64,000 nt of DNA from Microcoleus vaginatus WJT46-NPBG5 (GCA_019359355.1 JAHHHM010000024.1:1-64000), one strand, 5' to 3'. Counted from the first letter of the stretch, positions 1-9,239 are shown. Numbers and translations: made by a program. The notes: generated by a model not told the origin, from the sequence alone.

Positions 1-1010
1 ATGCACTCAACAACTATATTGCCGGTAATTACGAGAATAACGAACTCTGGGGCAGTGGCGGCTACGATACGATGGCAGGCGGCTATGGTGATGACGGCTA
101 CTATGTCGATAGCACCTATGAGGATGTAATTAGTGAAAGCGCCGATGCCGGCACAGATAGCGTCTACGCCTATGACAGCTACTCTTTAGACGAAAACGTC
201 GAAAACCTCTATCTGTACGGCGGTTATTACGCCTATGGCAATGCACTCAACAACTATATTGCCGGTAATTACGAGAATAACGAACTCTGGGGCAGTGGCG
301 GCTACGATACGATGGCAGGCGGCTATGGTGATGACGGCTACTATGTCGATAGCACCTATGAGGATGTGATTAGTGAAGGCGTCGATGCCGGCACAGATAG
401 CGTCTACGCATACAGCAGCTACTCTCTAGACGAAAACGTCGAAAACCTCTATCTGTACGGCAGCGCTTATTACGGCGAGGGCAATGCACTCAACAACTAT
501 ATTGTCGGTAATAGCGAGAATAACTATTTCTCGGCCTGGGGGGGCATCGATACGATAGCAGGCGACTATGGCAATGACGCCTACTATATCGATAGCACCG
601 ATGATGTGATCATCGAAGGTGTCGATGCCGGCACAGATAGCGTAGGCGCATACAGCAGCTACACTTTAGACGAAAACGTCGAAAACCTCTATATGTACAT
701 TGGTTATTACGGCTATGGCAATGCACTCAACAACTATATTGCCGGTAATAGCGACAGCAATCTGTTCTGGGGCGGTGGCGGCAACGATACGATGGCAGGC
801 GACTATGGTGATGACGCCTACTATGTCGATAGCACCTATGAGGATGTGATTAGTGAAGGCGTCGATGCCGGCATAGATAGCGTCTACGCCTATGCCAGCT
901 ACTCTCTAGACGAAAACGTTGAAAACCTGTATATGTACAGTGGTTATTACGGCTATGGCAATGCACTCAACAACTATATTGCCGGTAATAGCGAGAATAA
1001 CGACCTCTGG
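1..1010 (+). repeat. Tandem 240-243 bp coding repeats
   Basis: About four units start near 1, 241, 484 and 721, with a partial fifth near 961; each opens with the same ATGCACTCAACAACTATATT or a one-codon-shifted version. Units 1 and 2 share their first ~127 bases exactly, while unit 3 is more diverged. They encode the calcium-binding repeats of the exoprotein. Confidence 0.9.
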
Positions 1011-1406
1011 GGATCTACAGGAGATGACACTATAACTGGGGGTGCCGGCAGCGATGTATTGACTGGCGGGACAGGTGCAGATTACTTTACCTTCTACTCT
1101 TCCAGTGAGGTTAGTGATACTATTACTGACTTCATCTGGGAAGAGGGAGATAAATTTGCGGTTTCAGCTAGTGGATTTGGTGGCGGCTTAATTACCACAT
1201 CAGGGACAACACCTGGAGATCTGCATTCCTCCCAGTTTGTCATTGGCGCTGCGCCGGCTAGTTCGAGTGAGCGCATCATTTATAACTCATCAACAGGTGC
1301 AGTGTACTTTGACGAAGATGGTACAGGGGCAACTGCACAGATTCAAATCGCGACTCTATCACCCTATCTGAATCTAATTAGCAGTGACTTCCAGGTTATT
1401 GCCTAG
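3..1406 (+). CDS. Tyrosine-rich RTX-like calcium-binding repeat protein (5' partial)
   Basis: The frame is open from the window edge, so the N-terminus is missing; at least 467 codons are visible. The protein is built of about 80-residue repeats (240-243 bp), each with a GxDTMAG-type glycine/aspartate motif, a YYVDST strand, LDENVENLY and GNALNNYI..GN, the layout of hemolysin-type calcium-binding repeat proteins of cyanobacteria. The last ~130 residues hold canonical RTX nonapeptides (GGAGSDVLTGGTGADYF) and a beta-rich C-terminus without cysteine, as expected for type I secretion. Tyrosine is about 19 percent of one full repeat, where the family usually has threonine or valine. Bases 1-127 and 241-367 look identical, so the repeats were recently homogenised. 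It is probably a secreted or surface protein; enzymatic activity cannot be judged without the N-terminus. Confidence 0.85.
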   Translation, partial: ALNNYIAGNYENNELWGSGGYDTMAGGYGDDGYYVDSTYEDVISESADAGTDSVYAYDSYSLDENVENLYLYGGYYAYGNALNNYIAGNYENNELWGSGGYDTMAGGYGDDGYYVDSTYEDVISEGVDAGTDSVYAYSSYSLDENVENLYLYGSAYYGEGNALNNYIVGNSENNYFSAWGGIDTIAGDYGNDAYYIDSTDDVIIEGVDAGTDSVGAYSSYTLDENVENLYMYIGYYGYGNALNNYIAGNSDSNLFWGGGGNDTMAGDYGDDAYYVDSTYEDVISEGVDAGIDSVYAYASYSLDENVENLYMYSGYYGYGNALNNYIAGNSENNDLWGSTGDDTITGGAGSDVLTGGTGADYFTFYSSSEVSDTITDFIWEEGDKFAVSASGFGGGLITTSGTTPGDLHSSQFVIGAAPASSSERIIYNSSTGAVYFDEDGTGATAQIQIATLSPYLNLISSDFQVIA

Positions 1407-1456
1407 AATCGTTAGCTTCTGCTAAAAGACCAAAGCAATTCATTTTATAACCTCAG

Positions 1457-1492
1457 CTTCTTTGACAGCTCATAACTGTCAGAGAAGTTTTT
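1457..1492 (+). terminator. Rho-independent terminator of the RTX-like gene
   Basis: A 12-bp stem (1457-1468 with 1476-1487, one G-U pair, 7-nt loop) is followed by five T. It lies 50 bp after the stop codon. Confidence 0.85.
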
Positions 1493-1523
1493 CTTAAACA
1501 AAATTTAAAGCAAGTAGATTATT

Positions 1524-1556
1524 AAAAAAGGACGCGATTTTTACCAAATCGCGCCC
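1524..1556 (-). terminator. Rho-independent terminator of sigF
   Basis: On the minus strand GGGCGCGATTT pairs with AAATCGCGTCC (11 bp, one G-U) and is followed by six T. It sits 27 bp after the sigF stop and faces the terminator of the convergent RTX-like gene. Confidence 0.85.
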
Positions 1557-1582
1557 TCAATTGTTCATCTCAACTTAAAAAC

Positions 1583-2368
1583 TTAATTCTCGTCCTCTTC
1601 CCGCGCACCCATCAACTCTTTTAGCGAGTCTAGTCCTTTCTTCACACGACGGGAAACCGTTACTGCGCTGATTCCCATACGATCAGCAGTTTCTTTTTGC
1701 GTTAAGTCATAAAGAAAGACAAATTCTAAAATCTTGCGAGTCCGTTCTTCTAGGGTAGAGAGGGCTTGCTGCAAGCGAATAACGTCTTCTTGTGCCAGTT
1801 GGAAACTGCGATAGTTGTTATCGGGGACAAGTTCTCCGAGGGAAGTAGAGCCTTCATTCTCATCCTGCATCGGTGCATCTAAGCTTAGCGGCGCACGATT
1901 GCGATTAGCTAGCTTGACTTCCTGCCATTCTGTCACTGAAATTTCTAGGGCTGCGGCAACTTCCGCATCGGTGGGGTGCCGATTTAGCTTGACTTGTAGA
2001 GTCTGCATCACCCCAGATGCTTGACTTTGCAGTGTCACCCACTGCCGGGGAATCCGCACTGAAGGGCTTTTATCACGCAGATAGTGTTGAATTTCACCTC
2101 GGATATAGGGGATCGCAAAGGAACTAAATGCGTGTCCTTTGGACATCTCAAAGCGCTCTATTGCCCGAATTAATCCGATGCTACCGACTTGCAGTAAGTC
2201 TTCATAACTTTCTGTGCACTGGTTGAGCCAGTGGTGCACTTCTTTTCTAACCAGTCCAAAATTAAGTTTAACGAGCTGATTCCGGAGTTGCGGTGAGGGA
2301 GAAGTTTGGTACTCACGTAATAGTTCCAAGCTCTCGCTTTTGAGTTCGTTGGTTACTATGTTAGCCAT
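1583..2368 (-). CDS. sigF: RNA polymerase group 3 sigma factor SigF
   Basis: The 261-residue protein has sigma-70 regions 2 to 4. Region 2 around residues 55-105 includes DLLQVGSIGLIRAIERF and FAIPYIRGEIQHYLRD, region 3 includes PTDAEVAAALEIS, and region 4.2 includes TQKETADRMGISAVTVSRR. It lacks the long region 1 of housekeeping sigmas. Length and sequence fit cyanobacterial SigF, which in Synechocystis controls type IV pilus genes and motility. The ATG at 2368 is used. The gene stands alone between psbO upstream and its own terminator; no anti-sigma partner is adjacent. The family assignment is strong, while the exact paralogue (SigF rather than another group 3 sigma) rests on recognition. 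Confidence 0.85.
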   Translation of the reverse strand: MANIVTNELKSESLELLREYQTSPSPQLRNQLVKLNFGLVRKEVHHWLNQCTESYEDLLQVGSIGLIRAIERFEMSKGHAFSSFAIPYIRGEIQHYLRDKSPSVRIPRQWVTLQSQASGVMQTLQVKLNRHPTDAEVAAALEISVTEWQEVKLANRNRAPLSLDAPMQDENEGSTSLGELVPDNNYRSFQLAQEDVIRLQQALSTLEERTRKILEFVFLYDLTQKETADRMGISAVTVSRRVKKGLDSLKELMGAREEDEN

Positions 2369-2762
2369 GCCGAATTTCGGGTTGGTAGAGCACTTAATGA
2401 GATGAACCTAATGATGAACCTAATTTAGTGTGATAGAGAGTGGCTGGAACCGCTGTGATGCAAGACACATCTAATCAAAACAGAAGCTTTTTCGCCGGCT
2501 CCTCTCTGTGAGGCTAAACTTAAATAAATTAATCTGGCTGTAGTTGCCAGCTTTATATAAGATGTTTGGGCTGCAATCTGTGCTTATTCGATTGCCTCGG
2601 TTATTCACCACAATTTAATATATTACCCGGATTGCCTCGATTACAACCGTATATCTACTAGATTGAATTTTGCTGACGCCTGGTGGTTCATCAGCACTGG
2701 CCCAGAAACGAGATGCCACAGAGGTTCCCTTCTCACCTCTGCGGCCAAGGAACTAAGCGTGT
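2369..2762. other. Intergenic region sigF-psbO
   Basis: The 394-bp gap between two minus-strand genes holds the psbO terminator and the sigF promoter region. It is AT-rich around 2570-2660. No ORF or RNA gene was recognised. Confidence 0.5.
2716..2744 (-). terminator. Terminator-like hairpin after psbO
   Basis: On the minus strand CCGCAGAGGT pairs with ACCTCTGTGG (10 bp, one G-U, 9-nt loop), 19 bp after the psbO stop. The T-run is weak. Confidence 0.6.
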
Positions 2763-3596
2763 TTACGAAGCAGGTTGAACCCGACCGTAAAACAGGCCAC
2801 GAATCCTTACGTCTAGAGCTTCTTTAGCTCCTAAATCTGTATCTGAGGGCTGTTCACTTTCAAAGATCCCAGCAATCTCACCTGTGTAATTGTCAACTTT
2901 CGAGACTTGAAGGGAAATTCTGCCTTTGCCGACTTCAGCGCGTTTGACGTTGACTTGATTTAAGTCTTCGTTATCCCCACCGGCAGGAAGGGCCACGGCA
3001 TTGTCGTAGCCGGTAGCTTCGCCACGACCTTTGGGATCGAGGAAGCCGGCACTCCGATAGGAGGGGACTCTGAATTTTCCTTGGAAGTCTGTGGAAGTGT
3101 TAATGCCTTCCAAACCGGGTTGGCTTTTCGCGACCAGATTTTTAACCGTGAACAAGAAAGGGACTCGTTCGCCACCAGGCATCTGAACTGTGACGGCTTG
3201 AAAGTCTATCCCATCTTCTTCTACAAAGGTGAGGGAACCATCTTGTGCCGGCTTCAGTTTGCCTTGAATCTGGGTAAGCGTGGATGTGTACCGAGTCAGC
3301 ATTTTGCCCGGAATAAATTTTGCCTCTTGTCGCTTATTGCCAGATTCTTCCTTCACAAAAAAGGTTAGTGGCTGTAAGCAAAGATCGGACAAAACATAGG
3401 ACTTGCTTGAATCAATGGGAATGGAACCGCGAGAAGTTTCTTCTAATTTGGGACAGTTATTAGCCAGTCCAGTTCCTCTGATCTGGTCGTAGGTGAGTGG
3501 AACGCTACTTGCCGTTGCCGGCCCATCACTACAAGCAGTTAATACACTCAGGCAAACCGCCAAAAGTGCCACGATGAACGCTCGATAATACCTCAT
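2763..3596 (-). CDS. psbO: Photosystem II manganese-stabilising protein PsbO
   Basis: This is the extrinsic lumenal subunit that shields and stabilises the Mn4CaO5 oxygen-evolving cluster. It is recognised from LTYDQIRGTGLANNCPKL, KRQEAKFIPGKMLTR, STDFQGKFRVPSYRSAGFLD, ATGYDNAVALP and the C-terminal EIAGIFESEQPSDTDLGAKE; the two expected cysteines (NNCP and DLCLQP) are present. The start is set at the ATG at 3596 (277 aa), because the TTG four codons upstream overlaps the GAGG ribosome site at 3602-3605. The N-terminus is a signal peptide ending in LTACSDG, a lipobox-like sequence, so a lipid anchor is possible but unproven. It is monocistronic on the minus strand. Confidence 0.95.
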   Translation of the reverse strand: MRYYRAFIVALLAVCLSVLTACSDGPATASSVPLTYDQIRGTGLANNCPKLEETSRGSIPIDSSKSYVLSDLCLQPLTFFVKEESGNKRQEAKFIPGKMLTRYTSTLTQIQGKLKPAQDGSLTFVEEDGIDFQAVTVQMPGGERVPFLFTVKNLVAKSQPGLEGINTSTDFQGKFRVPSYRSAGFLDPKGRGEATGYDNAVALPAGGDNEDLNQVNVKRAEVGKGRISLQVSKVDNYTGEIAGIFESEQPSDTDLGAKEALDVRIRGLFYGRVQPAS

Positions 3597-4135
3597 GGTC
3601 AACCTCAATCTCTAAGCTCAATCTCCAATGAAAAAAATCACTCCCGCAGCAATGTTATGTCAGGCTCTAGTGATTTAAGCGAAAGCACAGACTGCCTTTG
3701 ACGCCCTGAGGAAGGGAGCATCAGCCGTCAAAAACACCCGCGCTATGCTGTGGGATCGTCGGCCTCCCTAGTGATTTTGAGCCTTACATCTGACGCTGAT
3801 TGCGTAGAGAATTGCTGCTTTTAAGGAGGCCAGATACAGCATCTAAAAGGATGGATTGCTTGACAGCAATTTTTCAAGCTTCAAAAGCAATGGCCGTAAA
3901 GCCTTTAGCCTGTAAGCTTTCTCAGAGCGCCAATCTGGACAATCTTACCAAAATTAGGATCGCTCTGAACCGATAGAGTGCGCGATGATCCCCGGATCTT
4001 TAATTGAGAGACTGTAGCGACCGTTAAAAGGTGGAGTTTGACAGTCCTGCAAACGTTTTTTCAGCCTGTCTGCCAAAAGGCTACCGGCAACGGAAAACGA
4101 CTTGCACCCGCCCCCGAAGGGCTGACAGCATTCAG
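3597..4135. other. psbO upstream region
   Basis: The 539-bp gap upstream of psbO has no credible ORF. It holds an inverted repeat, TTTGACG at 3697-3703 and CGTCAAA at 3726-3732, about 100-135 bp upstream of the psbO start, which could be a regulator site or part of the promoter. No terminator for the upstream MscS gene was recognised. Confidence 0.4.
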
Positions 4136-5023
4136 CTAATTGCCATTTCCATGATCGGCAACCGGATAGTGATCCTTGTATTTTTCTTGATCAAAGTGGT
4201 AAACCGTGCGGATCGGGTAAGGGATATTAATTTCAGCGAGATCGCAGGCTTCTTTGAGGGCGATGATCACATTGGTTTGCGTGCGCCGTACTTGAGCTTT
4301 TTCTGGAAATGTCCAGTAGCGCACCATGAAGTTGATTGAGCTATCCCCAAAACCAACGATATCGATTTCTGCTGGGGGTTTCGATAAGACGCCTTCAACT
4401 TTTTTGACGGCTGACAAGAAGATTTCAACCGCTTGCGGCAGCGAGGTATTATAATCTACTCCGATGGCTAAGTCAGTTCTGCGGTGAGGGAATGCGGTGA
4501 TCACTTGTACTGCACTTGTAAATACAGATGCATTGGGGACGACGACTCGCTCTCCCTGATAGGTGCGAATTTGGGTGGAACGAATGGAAATTTCTTCGAC
4601 TGTGCCTTCAAAGCCTTCGACAATGATTTGATCGCCTATCTGGAAGGGTTCTTGCAACAGCAAGAGGATGCCGGCTAAAAAGTTTTTGAAGATATCCTGA
4701 AAGGCAAAACCAAAGGCAACGGAACTCAAACCCAATAAGCCAATGATGTCGCCTAGGCGCAAGGATGGAAATGCAACGACGCAGGCGACGAGGATACCGA
4801 CAACCCAGGTTGCAACATAACTGATTTGGATCAGCAGCAACCGCAGCGAAGGACTTTTAATCGCCCGATGAACTGCTGCTGAGACAATGCTCCTAGCGAT
4901 ATTGGCGGCGTAGCGGGTGATGAAGAAGATAATAAGTGCCAGCCCCAATCCTGGCAATATCTTTATTGTTTGACCGAACAGCTCTAATAAACTCTTATTA
5001 ATTTGTTTAAGCAGATCCGTCAT
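4136..5023 (-). CDS. Small-conductance mechanosensitive channel, MscS family
   Basis: The 295-residue protein has three hydrophobic segments near residues 18-38, 62-88 and 92-125. The last is the pore-lining TM3, with the GLLGLSSVAFGFAFQD glycine/alanine pattern followed by the amphipathic FKNFLAGILLLL helix. A beta domain follows (IGDQIIVEGFEGTVEEISIR, VVVPNASVFT) and then the alpha/beta cage domain. This is the minimal MscS architecture that releases osmolytes under membrane tension. The ATG at 5023 is used. A second, larger MscS homologue with a cyclic-nucleotide domain lies at 33.4 kb. Neighbours are same-strand but well separated, so it is probably its own unit. Confidence 0.9.
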   Translation of the reverse strand: MTDLLKQINKSLLELFGQTIKILPGLGLALIIFFITRYAANIARSIVSAAVHRAIKSPSLRLLLIQISYVATWVVGILVACVVAFPSLRLGDIIGLLGLSSVAFGFAFQDIFKNFLAGILLLLQEPFQIGDQIIVEGFEGTVEEISIRSTQIRTYQGERVVVPNASVFTSAVQVITAFPHRRTDLAIGVDYNTSLPQAVEIFLSAVKKVEGVLSKPPAEIDIVGFGDSSINFMVRYWTFPEKAQVRRTQTNVIIALKEACDLAEINIPYPIRTVYHFDQEKYKDHYPVADHGNGN

Positions 5024-5159
5024 GGTGAGAGCGTATTTATTGGCAGCATCTGTACTATTCTAGCTGCCGGCTGCAATTTGGCTGGTGTGAAACTCCCGGT
5101 AGGGAAGAGTGGGTTGGAAATTGCTTCACGTTTCCCATCTTCCCTTGCTGAGAATTTCT

Positions 5160-6077
5160 CTATTGCGGAAAATTTAAAACATCTCTCTTCCAAAGTCTGT
5201 AATAATGCAGGGTTGTTCTCAAAACGTGTTCTACCCGTGACATTTTTTTAACCGGCTGCGGGATGTTATTCTCATTCTCGTCTGGGACTTGTAGCGGTGG
5301 CTTATCCATCCAATAGCCTATCCCTGCCGGCACTAATTTAGAACCCAATACTGCACAATCTGATTTAGTGAAGTAATGGCTAACTATACTTTTTCGAGTT
5401 AATTTTGGATTATTAATTGCTGTTCCACCATGCAAAAGTTGAGAGTGCCAAATAAAAACATCTCCTTTTTTTGGCAGGAATATTTCTTCTTTTAAACCCC
5501 ATTCACTGATCTTTTTCTGCACGTATTCTTGCCAGGAAGGGAATTCTTCATTGACAACATGGGCGCTGCCGGTGGAAAATCGATAAATCGGGATTTTATG
5601 GCTTCCTGGAACATAGGATAACGGCCCTGCATCGGGATGGCAATCTTCTAAAGCAATCCAAGTTGCTGTGAGATGACAATCACTCAGCGGTGTCATGTAA
5701 AGCGAATCGACATGAAGAAATTGCTGAGTGCCATAATCCAAGCTTAAGCTGTTACATAATACCGGCGCATCGGGTAAAAGTCCGTCTAAAATTTCTACTA
5801 ATTGCTCATTTAAGCTGAGACTGCGGACTTCCTCATAATTTAAATAAAGGTCATTGACTTTGCATCGGTGCTTCTTTTCTTCTTTAGAAAGAGCGCTCAT
5901 ATAGCACCGGCGATTAGTATCTATATCATCTACTACAACATTATTAGGAGATTCTTTCCACAGGCGTTTGTGAAGTTGATTAACTCGATCTATCTCGGCA
6001 TGGGAAAAGAATGCCGGTAAAACTAGATAGCCGTTTTCATCCCAAAATTGTTGCTGTTCTCGCGTTAACATTGACAT
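5160..6077 (-). CDS. Phytanoyl-CoA dioxygenase (PhyH) family protein
   Basis: The 305-residue Fe(II)/2-oxoglutarate-dependent dioxygenase fold shows the metal motif H122-x-D124 (FLHVDSLYM), the distal histidine near residue 216 (SQLLHGGTAINN) and the co-substrate-binding arginine near 228 (KLTRKS). The PDAGPLSYVPGSHK turn is typical of PhyH proteins. The family hydroxylates or halogenates small molecules and lipids; the substrate here is unknown. The start is the ATG at 6077, with another ATG two codons on. No pathway genes flank it. Confidence 0.8.
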   Translation of the reverse strand: MSMLTREQQQFWDENGYLVLPAFFSHAEIDRVNQLHKRLWKESPNNVVVDDIDTNRRCYMSALSKEEKKHRCKVNDLYLNYEEVRSLSLNEQLVEILDGLLPDAPVLCNSLSLDYGTQQFLHVDSLYMTPLSDCHLTATWIALEDCHPDAGPLSYVPGSHKIPIYRFSTGSAHVVNEEFPSWQEYVQKKISEWGLKEEIFLPKKGDVFIWHSQLLHGGTAINNPKLTRKSIVSHYFTKSDCAVLGSKLVPAGIGYWMDKPPLQVPDENENNIPQPVKKMSRVEHVLRTTLHYYRLWKRDVLNFPQ

Positions 6078-6406
6078 TCTCTACACGATTGGTTATTTTG
6101 GATGACTGGTTGCCCCTATCAATTTATTCCCCTAATTCCAGAGTAAGGGGCTTTTAACAGGTGTGTTGCAATCGCAGTTTTTACTCCAGCCAGTTCCGGA
6201 TATTTTCCCGCGATAGAGTGAACTCACGAAAAGTTTTTTCTCCCTCTGCTGTTATGGTAGACAGAAACTAAACTTCAGCGATGAACACTCACGCCGAATT
6301 TGGGATAACTATCGGCAAGCTTATCAGCCTTGAAATCTTACCATCAAAGTTTGGGGACAATGAGGGATAAGATTTTACACTTTCTATAATTTCAAGGCTT
6401 TGCTTT
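6078..6406. other. Intergenic region between PhyH-like gene and lipoprotein gene
   Basis: The 329-bp AT-rich gap between two minus-strand genes contains one small imperfect hairpin near 6130-6151 (CCCCTA with TAAGGGG, then CTTTT). No ORF was recognised. Confidence 0.35.
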
Positions 6407-7150
6407 TTACTGGAGAGTAAAAGTTTTACTTCTACTGACGCTGTCTCCGCCAATTTTGTCACGAACCGTTATTTCTATCGTATACTCACCCGGCTCTAAT
6501 TTTTCAGTTGTTGTTGCGTCAACAAAACCCACCGGAGACTTAGCGATATCATTGGGTAAAGCGATATGTCCTTGATCGCCCAATACGCTTTCTTGTGCGC
6601 CGATCACTTCTCCTTGAGAATCTTTGACTTGAATATCTAGATCGAAGCGGTTTTTCCCGTCGTCACCTTTTTCAAATTTACCAACATTTACTAAAACTAA
6701 ATTGACTTGATCGCCTTTTTGGAAAACTCCGTTTTCAATCGGTTCTAATTTGCCGGTGCTTTCATCTTGCTTGGCTAAAATTGCGGCTTCTACTGCTAAT
6801 TCTGCGCCGGCAGCAGCGGATTCCGCACTTGGAGAAGATTCAGCGGATGGAGAAGATTCAGCGGATGGAGAAGATTCAGCGGATGGAGAAGTTTCCGCAC
6901 TTGGAGAAGTTTCCGCACTTGGAGAAGTTTCCGCACTTGGAGAAGTTTCCGCACTTGGAGAAGATGTGACTGCCGGCAAAGGTTCAGAGGATGTGGCAGC
7001 CGGCAACGATTCAGACTTAGCAATTGATGTAGATTCGGCTGTTGGTGAAGATTCGGCTGCCGGTTGTGATTTGTCTGAACAACCATTTAAAAAAATTATT
7101 AAACTGCTTAAAACAATAGAAGCTGAGGCCAAAGTCAATTGTTTACGCAT
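6407..7150 (-). CDS. Lipoprotein with PSAE hexapeptide repeats and Ig-like C-terminal domain
   Basis: The 247-residue protein starts with a signal peptide ending in the lipobox LNGCS (Cys24), so it should be a membrane-anchored lipoprotein. Residues ~25-115 are a low-complexity Ser/Pro/Glu/Ala linker with eight hexapeptides of PSAETS or PSAESS type. The C-terminal ~130 residues look like a beta-sandwich domain ending in LEPGEYTIEITVRDKIGGD, similar in style to periplasmic Ig-like modules. No enzymatic motif was seen. The ATG at 7150 follows a weak AAGG site. Function is unknown; a spacer-borne periplasmic binding or scaffold domain is the simplest reading. Confidence 0.7.
   Translation of the reverse strand: MRKQLTLASASIVLSSLIIFLNGCSDKSQPAAESSPTAESTSIAKSESLPAATSSEPLPAVTSSPSAETSPSAETSPSAETSPSAETSPSAESSPSAESSPSAESSPSAESAAAGAELAVEAAILAKQDESTGKLEPIENGVFQKGDQVNLVLVNVGKFEKGDDGKNRFDLDIQVKDSQGEVIGAQESVLGDQGHIALPNDIAKSPVGFVDATTTEKLEPGEYTIEITVRDKIGGDSVSRSKTFTLQ
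6823..6966 (-). repeat. 18-bp coding minisatellite in lipoprotein gene
   Basis: On the plus strand there are four identical GGAGAAGTTTCCGCACTT units beside three GGAGAAGATTCAGCGGAT units, which together encode the PSAE linker. Two internally homogeneous blocks suggest slippage expansion. Confidence 0.85.
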
Positions 7151-7460
7151 TTTTAGCCTTTTATTCCTTTGCCTTAAATAAAGCCTTGTATTTTCAAGAA
7201 AGCTAGAGTAGCAGTTTTGTTAAGAAATGTCAAGATAAGGGTAAATGGGAAATCGGCCTGTGAAAATACCAAAGCCAATTACCCTTGCGGACAAAAACAG
7301 ATATAAATGACACCAGAAAAGTCTTTCCCCAATACAAAGTGCATTCGAGCAGTAATAAAATCTATAATTTAGTTTGTGTGCTAGGAAACAGATTTCCCCC
7401 TGTATAGCCGCGCTTACAGTCTTTTAGCGCCAAACTCCTTACAGATTATCCCCGCTTTCC

Positions 7461-8810
7461 ATGACTACCCTTCCCCGCCGGTATCACATCACAACCTTCG
7501 GCTGCCAAATGAACAAAGCCGACTCCGAGCGTATGGCTGGCATCCTTGAAGATATGGGCTTTGCGTGGTCAGAAGACCCCAACGATGCAGATTTGATTCT
7601 ATACAATACCTGCACAATTCGGGATAACGCCGAGCAAAAAGTTTATTCGTATTTAGGCAGACAAGCTCACCGCAAGCGCCAGCAGCCGAACCTAACCCTC
7701 GTCGTTGCCGGCTGCGTTGCTCAGCAAGAAGGGGAAGCGCTGCTGCGAAGAGTGCCAGAACTTGACTTGGTGATGGGACCCCAACACGCCAACCGGCTAG
7801 GAGACTTACTCGAACAAGTGTTCGCCGGCAATCAGGTGGCAGCCGTTGAGCCGGTTCACATCATGGAAGACATCACCAAACCGCGCCGTGACAGTAATGT
7901 TACCGCGTGGGTGAATGTGATTTACGGCTGTAATGAGCGCTGTACTTACTGTGTCGTTCCCAATGTGCGTGGTGTTGAGCAATCTCGCACACCGGAAGCA
8001 ATTCGTGCGGAAATGGAAGAATTAGGCCGGCAGGGTTATAAAGAAGTGACACTGTTGGGTCAAAATATTGATGCTTACGGTCGCGATTTACCAGGCGCAA
8101 CCGCAGAAGGCCGGCATCAGCACACCCTCACAGATTTGCTGCACTACGTTCATGATGTCCCAGGAGTTGAGCGTCTCCGCTTTGCCACCAGCCATCCTCG
8201 CTATTTTACAGAACGCCTGATCCGCGCTTGTTCTGAGTTACCAAAAGTATGCGAGCATTTCCACATTCCTTTCCAGTCTGGAGATAATGACATTCTCAAG
8301 GCAATGTCACGCGGTTACACCCATGAGAAATATCGCCGGATTATTGATACAATTCGCCAGTATATGCCTGATGCTTCTATTAGCGCGGATGCGATTGTAG
8401 GGTTCCCAGGAGAAACAGAAGCACAGTTTGAAAAAACGCTCAAACTCGTGGAAGATATTGGGTTTGATTTGGTCAATACGGCTGCCTATTCCCCGCGACC
8501 CGGAACACCGGCAGCTTTGTGGGAGAATCAGCTCAGTGAAGAAGTTAAAGCCGATCGCTTACAACGTCTAAATCACCTGGTTGCCATCAAAGCCGGGGAA
8601 CGCTCTGAACGTTATTTAGGGCGGATTGAAGAAGTGTTGGTGGAAGAGCAAAATACTAAAGATCCCAGCCAATTGATGGGACGCACAACCGGCAACCGGC
8701 TCACATTCTTCCCCGGCAATATTGCGGAATTAAAAGGTCAGTTAGTGAAAGTCAAAATTACCGAATTTCGCGCGTTTAGTTTGACGGGTGAACTCGAATT
8801 AGGTGATTGA
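7461..8810 (+). CDS. miaB: tRNA-2-methylthio-N6-dimethylallyladenosine synthase MiaB
   Basis: This radical SAM methylthiotransferase converts i6A37 to ms2i6A37 in tRNAs reading UNN codons. The 449 residues hold the N-terminal UPF0004 domain with auxiliary-cluster cysteines C15 ([11 protein letters not shown]), C51 ([13 protein letters not shown]) and C85 ([11 protein letters not shown]). The radical SAM cluster C157-x3-C161-x2-C164 follows, then [20 protein letters not shown] and [13 protein letters not shown]-terminal TRAM domain covers the last ~65 residues. The length is normal and the ATG start at 7461 fits homologues. A strong terminator follows, so it is probably monocistronic. Confidence 0.95.
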   Translation: MTTLPRRYHITTFGCQMNKADSERMAGILEDMGFAWSEDPNDADLILYNTCTIRDNAEQKVYSYLGRQAHRKRQQPNLTLVVAGCVAQQEGEALLRRVPELDLVMGPQHANRLGDLLEQVFAGNQVAAVEPVHIMEDITKPRRDSNVTAWVNVIYGCNERCTYCVVPNVRGVEQSRTPEAIRAEMEELGRQGYKEVTLLGQNIDAYGRDLPGATAEGRHQHTLTDLLHYVHDVPGVERLRFATSHPRYFTERLIRACSELPKVCEHFHIPFQSGDNDILKAMSRGYTHEKYRRIIDTIRQYMPDASISADAIVGFPGETEAQFEKTLKLVEDIGFDLVNTAAYSPRPGTPAALWENQLSEEVKADRLQRLNHLVAIKAGERSERYLGRIEEVLVEEQNTKDPSQLMGRTTGNRLTFFPGNIAELKGQLVKVKITEFRAFSLTGELELGD

Positions 8811-8831
8811 AGCAGGGAACCCCATGTTTGC

Positions 8832-8876
8832 AAATAGGGCTGTAGGCGTATTACCAGCGTGCTTACAGCCCTATTT
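8832..8876 (+). terminator. Rho-independent terminator of miaB
   Basis: AAATAGGGCTGTA at 8832-8844 pairs perfectly with 8864-8876 (13 bp) and the descending arm ends in a short T-run. It lies 22 bp after the miaB stop. Confidence 0.85.
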
Positions 8877-8898
8877 TGCTAATCAATCTGGAGTTTGA

Positions 8899-9066
8899 GC
8901 CATAACTGCTCGCCGCGAATGCTATAGCCCTACGATCATTCTGGGCCAAATGGTGCCTATCCGTGAGCCAGTTGAATTGATTCACGAACTCTTGTACAAT
9001 CCTGAATCACCTTCTGGGGTGATTGGATTTGCCCCAGCTGATCTCCCTGAGGGGCAGTGGGAGTGA
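8899..9066 (+). pseudogene. Possible small protein remnant or short ORF
   Basis: An open frame after the TGA at 8896-8898 runs to a TGA at 9064-9066 and reads as plausible protein (IREPVELIHELLYNPESPSG, then VIGFAPADLPEGQWE). The first ATG is at 8950, giving only 38 residues. The protein-like stretch extends upstream to an ATA codon at 8902 where a start would be expected. It may be a small gene that lost its ATG, a short gene starting at 8950, or chance. The family was not recognised. Confidence 0.25.
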
Positions 9067-9239
9067 GTGCCGGCGAACAGAACCCCGCGACCTTGAAGAT
9101 ATCAAAGTTTATCGGCGAAATTTAGCCCTGTAATTGGTAATTAGGAATAGTAATAAGTCATTGGGATGAGCAATTAATCACCCATCATTGTTACCCATTA
9201 CCCATAAGCAAAAGACAAAGGACAAAGGATAATTAACAA

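Noticed and set aside
1-1010. Possible CRISPR or other non-coding array from the regular repeats
   Set aside because: Repeat units are 240 bp, in frame and encode calcium-binding motifs; there are no unique spacers.
4031-4339. Plus-strand frame overlapping the 3' end of the MscS gene
   Set aside because: It overlaps a well-supported channel gene and its product has no recognisable features.
6750-7181. Plus-strand frame opposite the lipoprotein gene
   Set aside because: It is the antisense of the PSAE minisatellite, with no start context; the minus frame has a clear signal peptide and lipobox.
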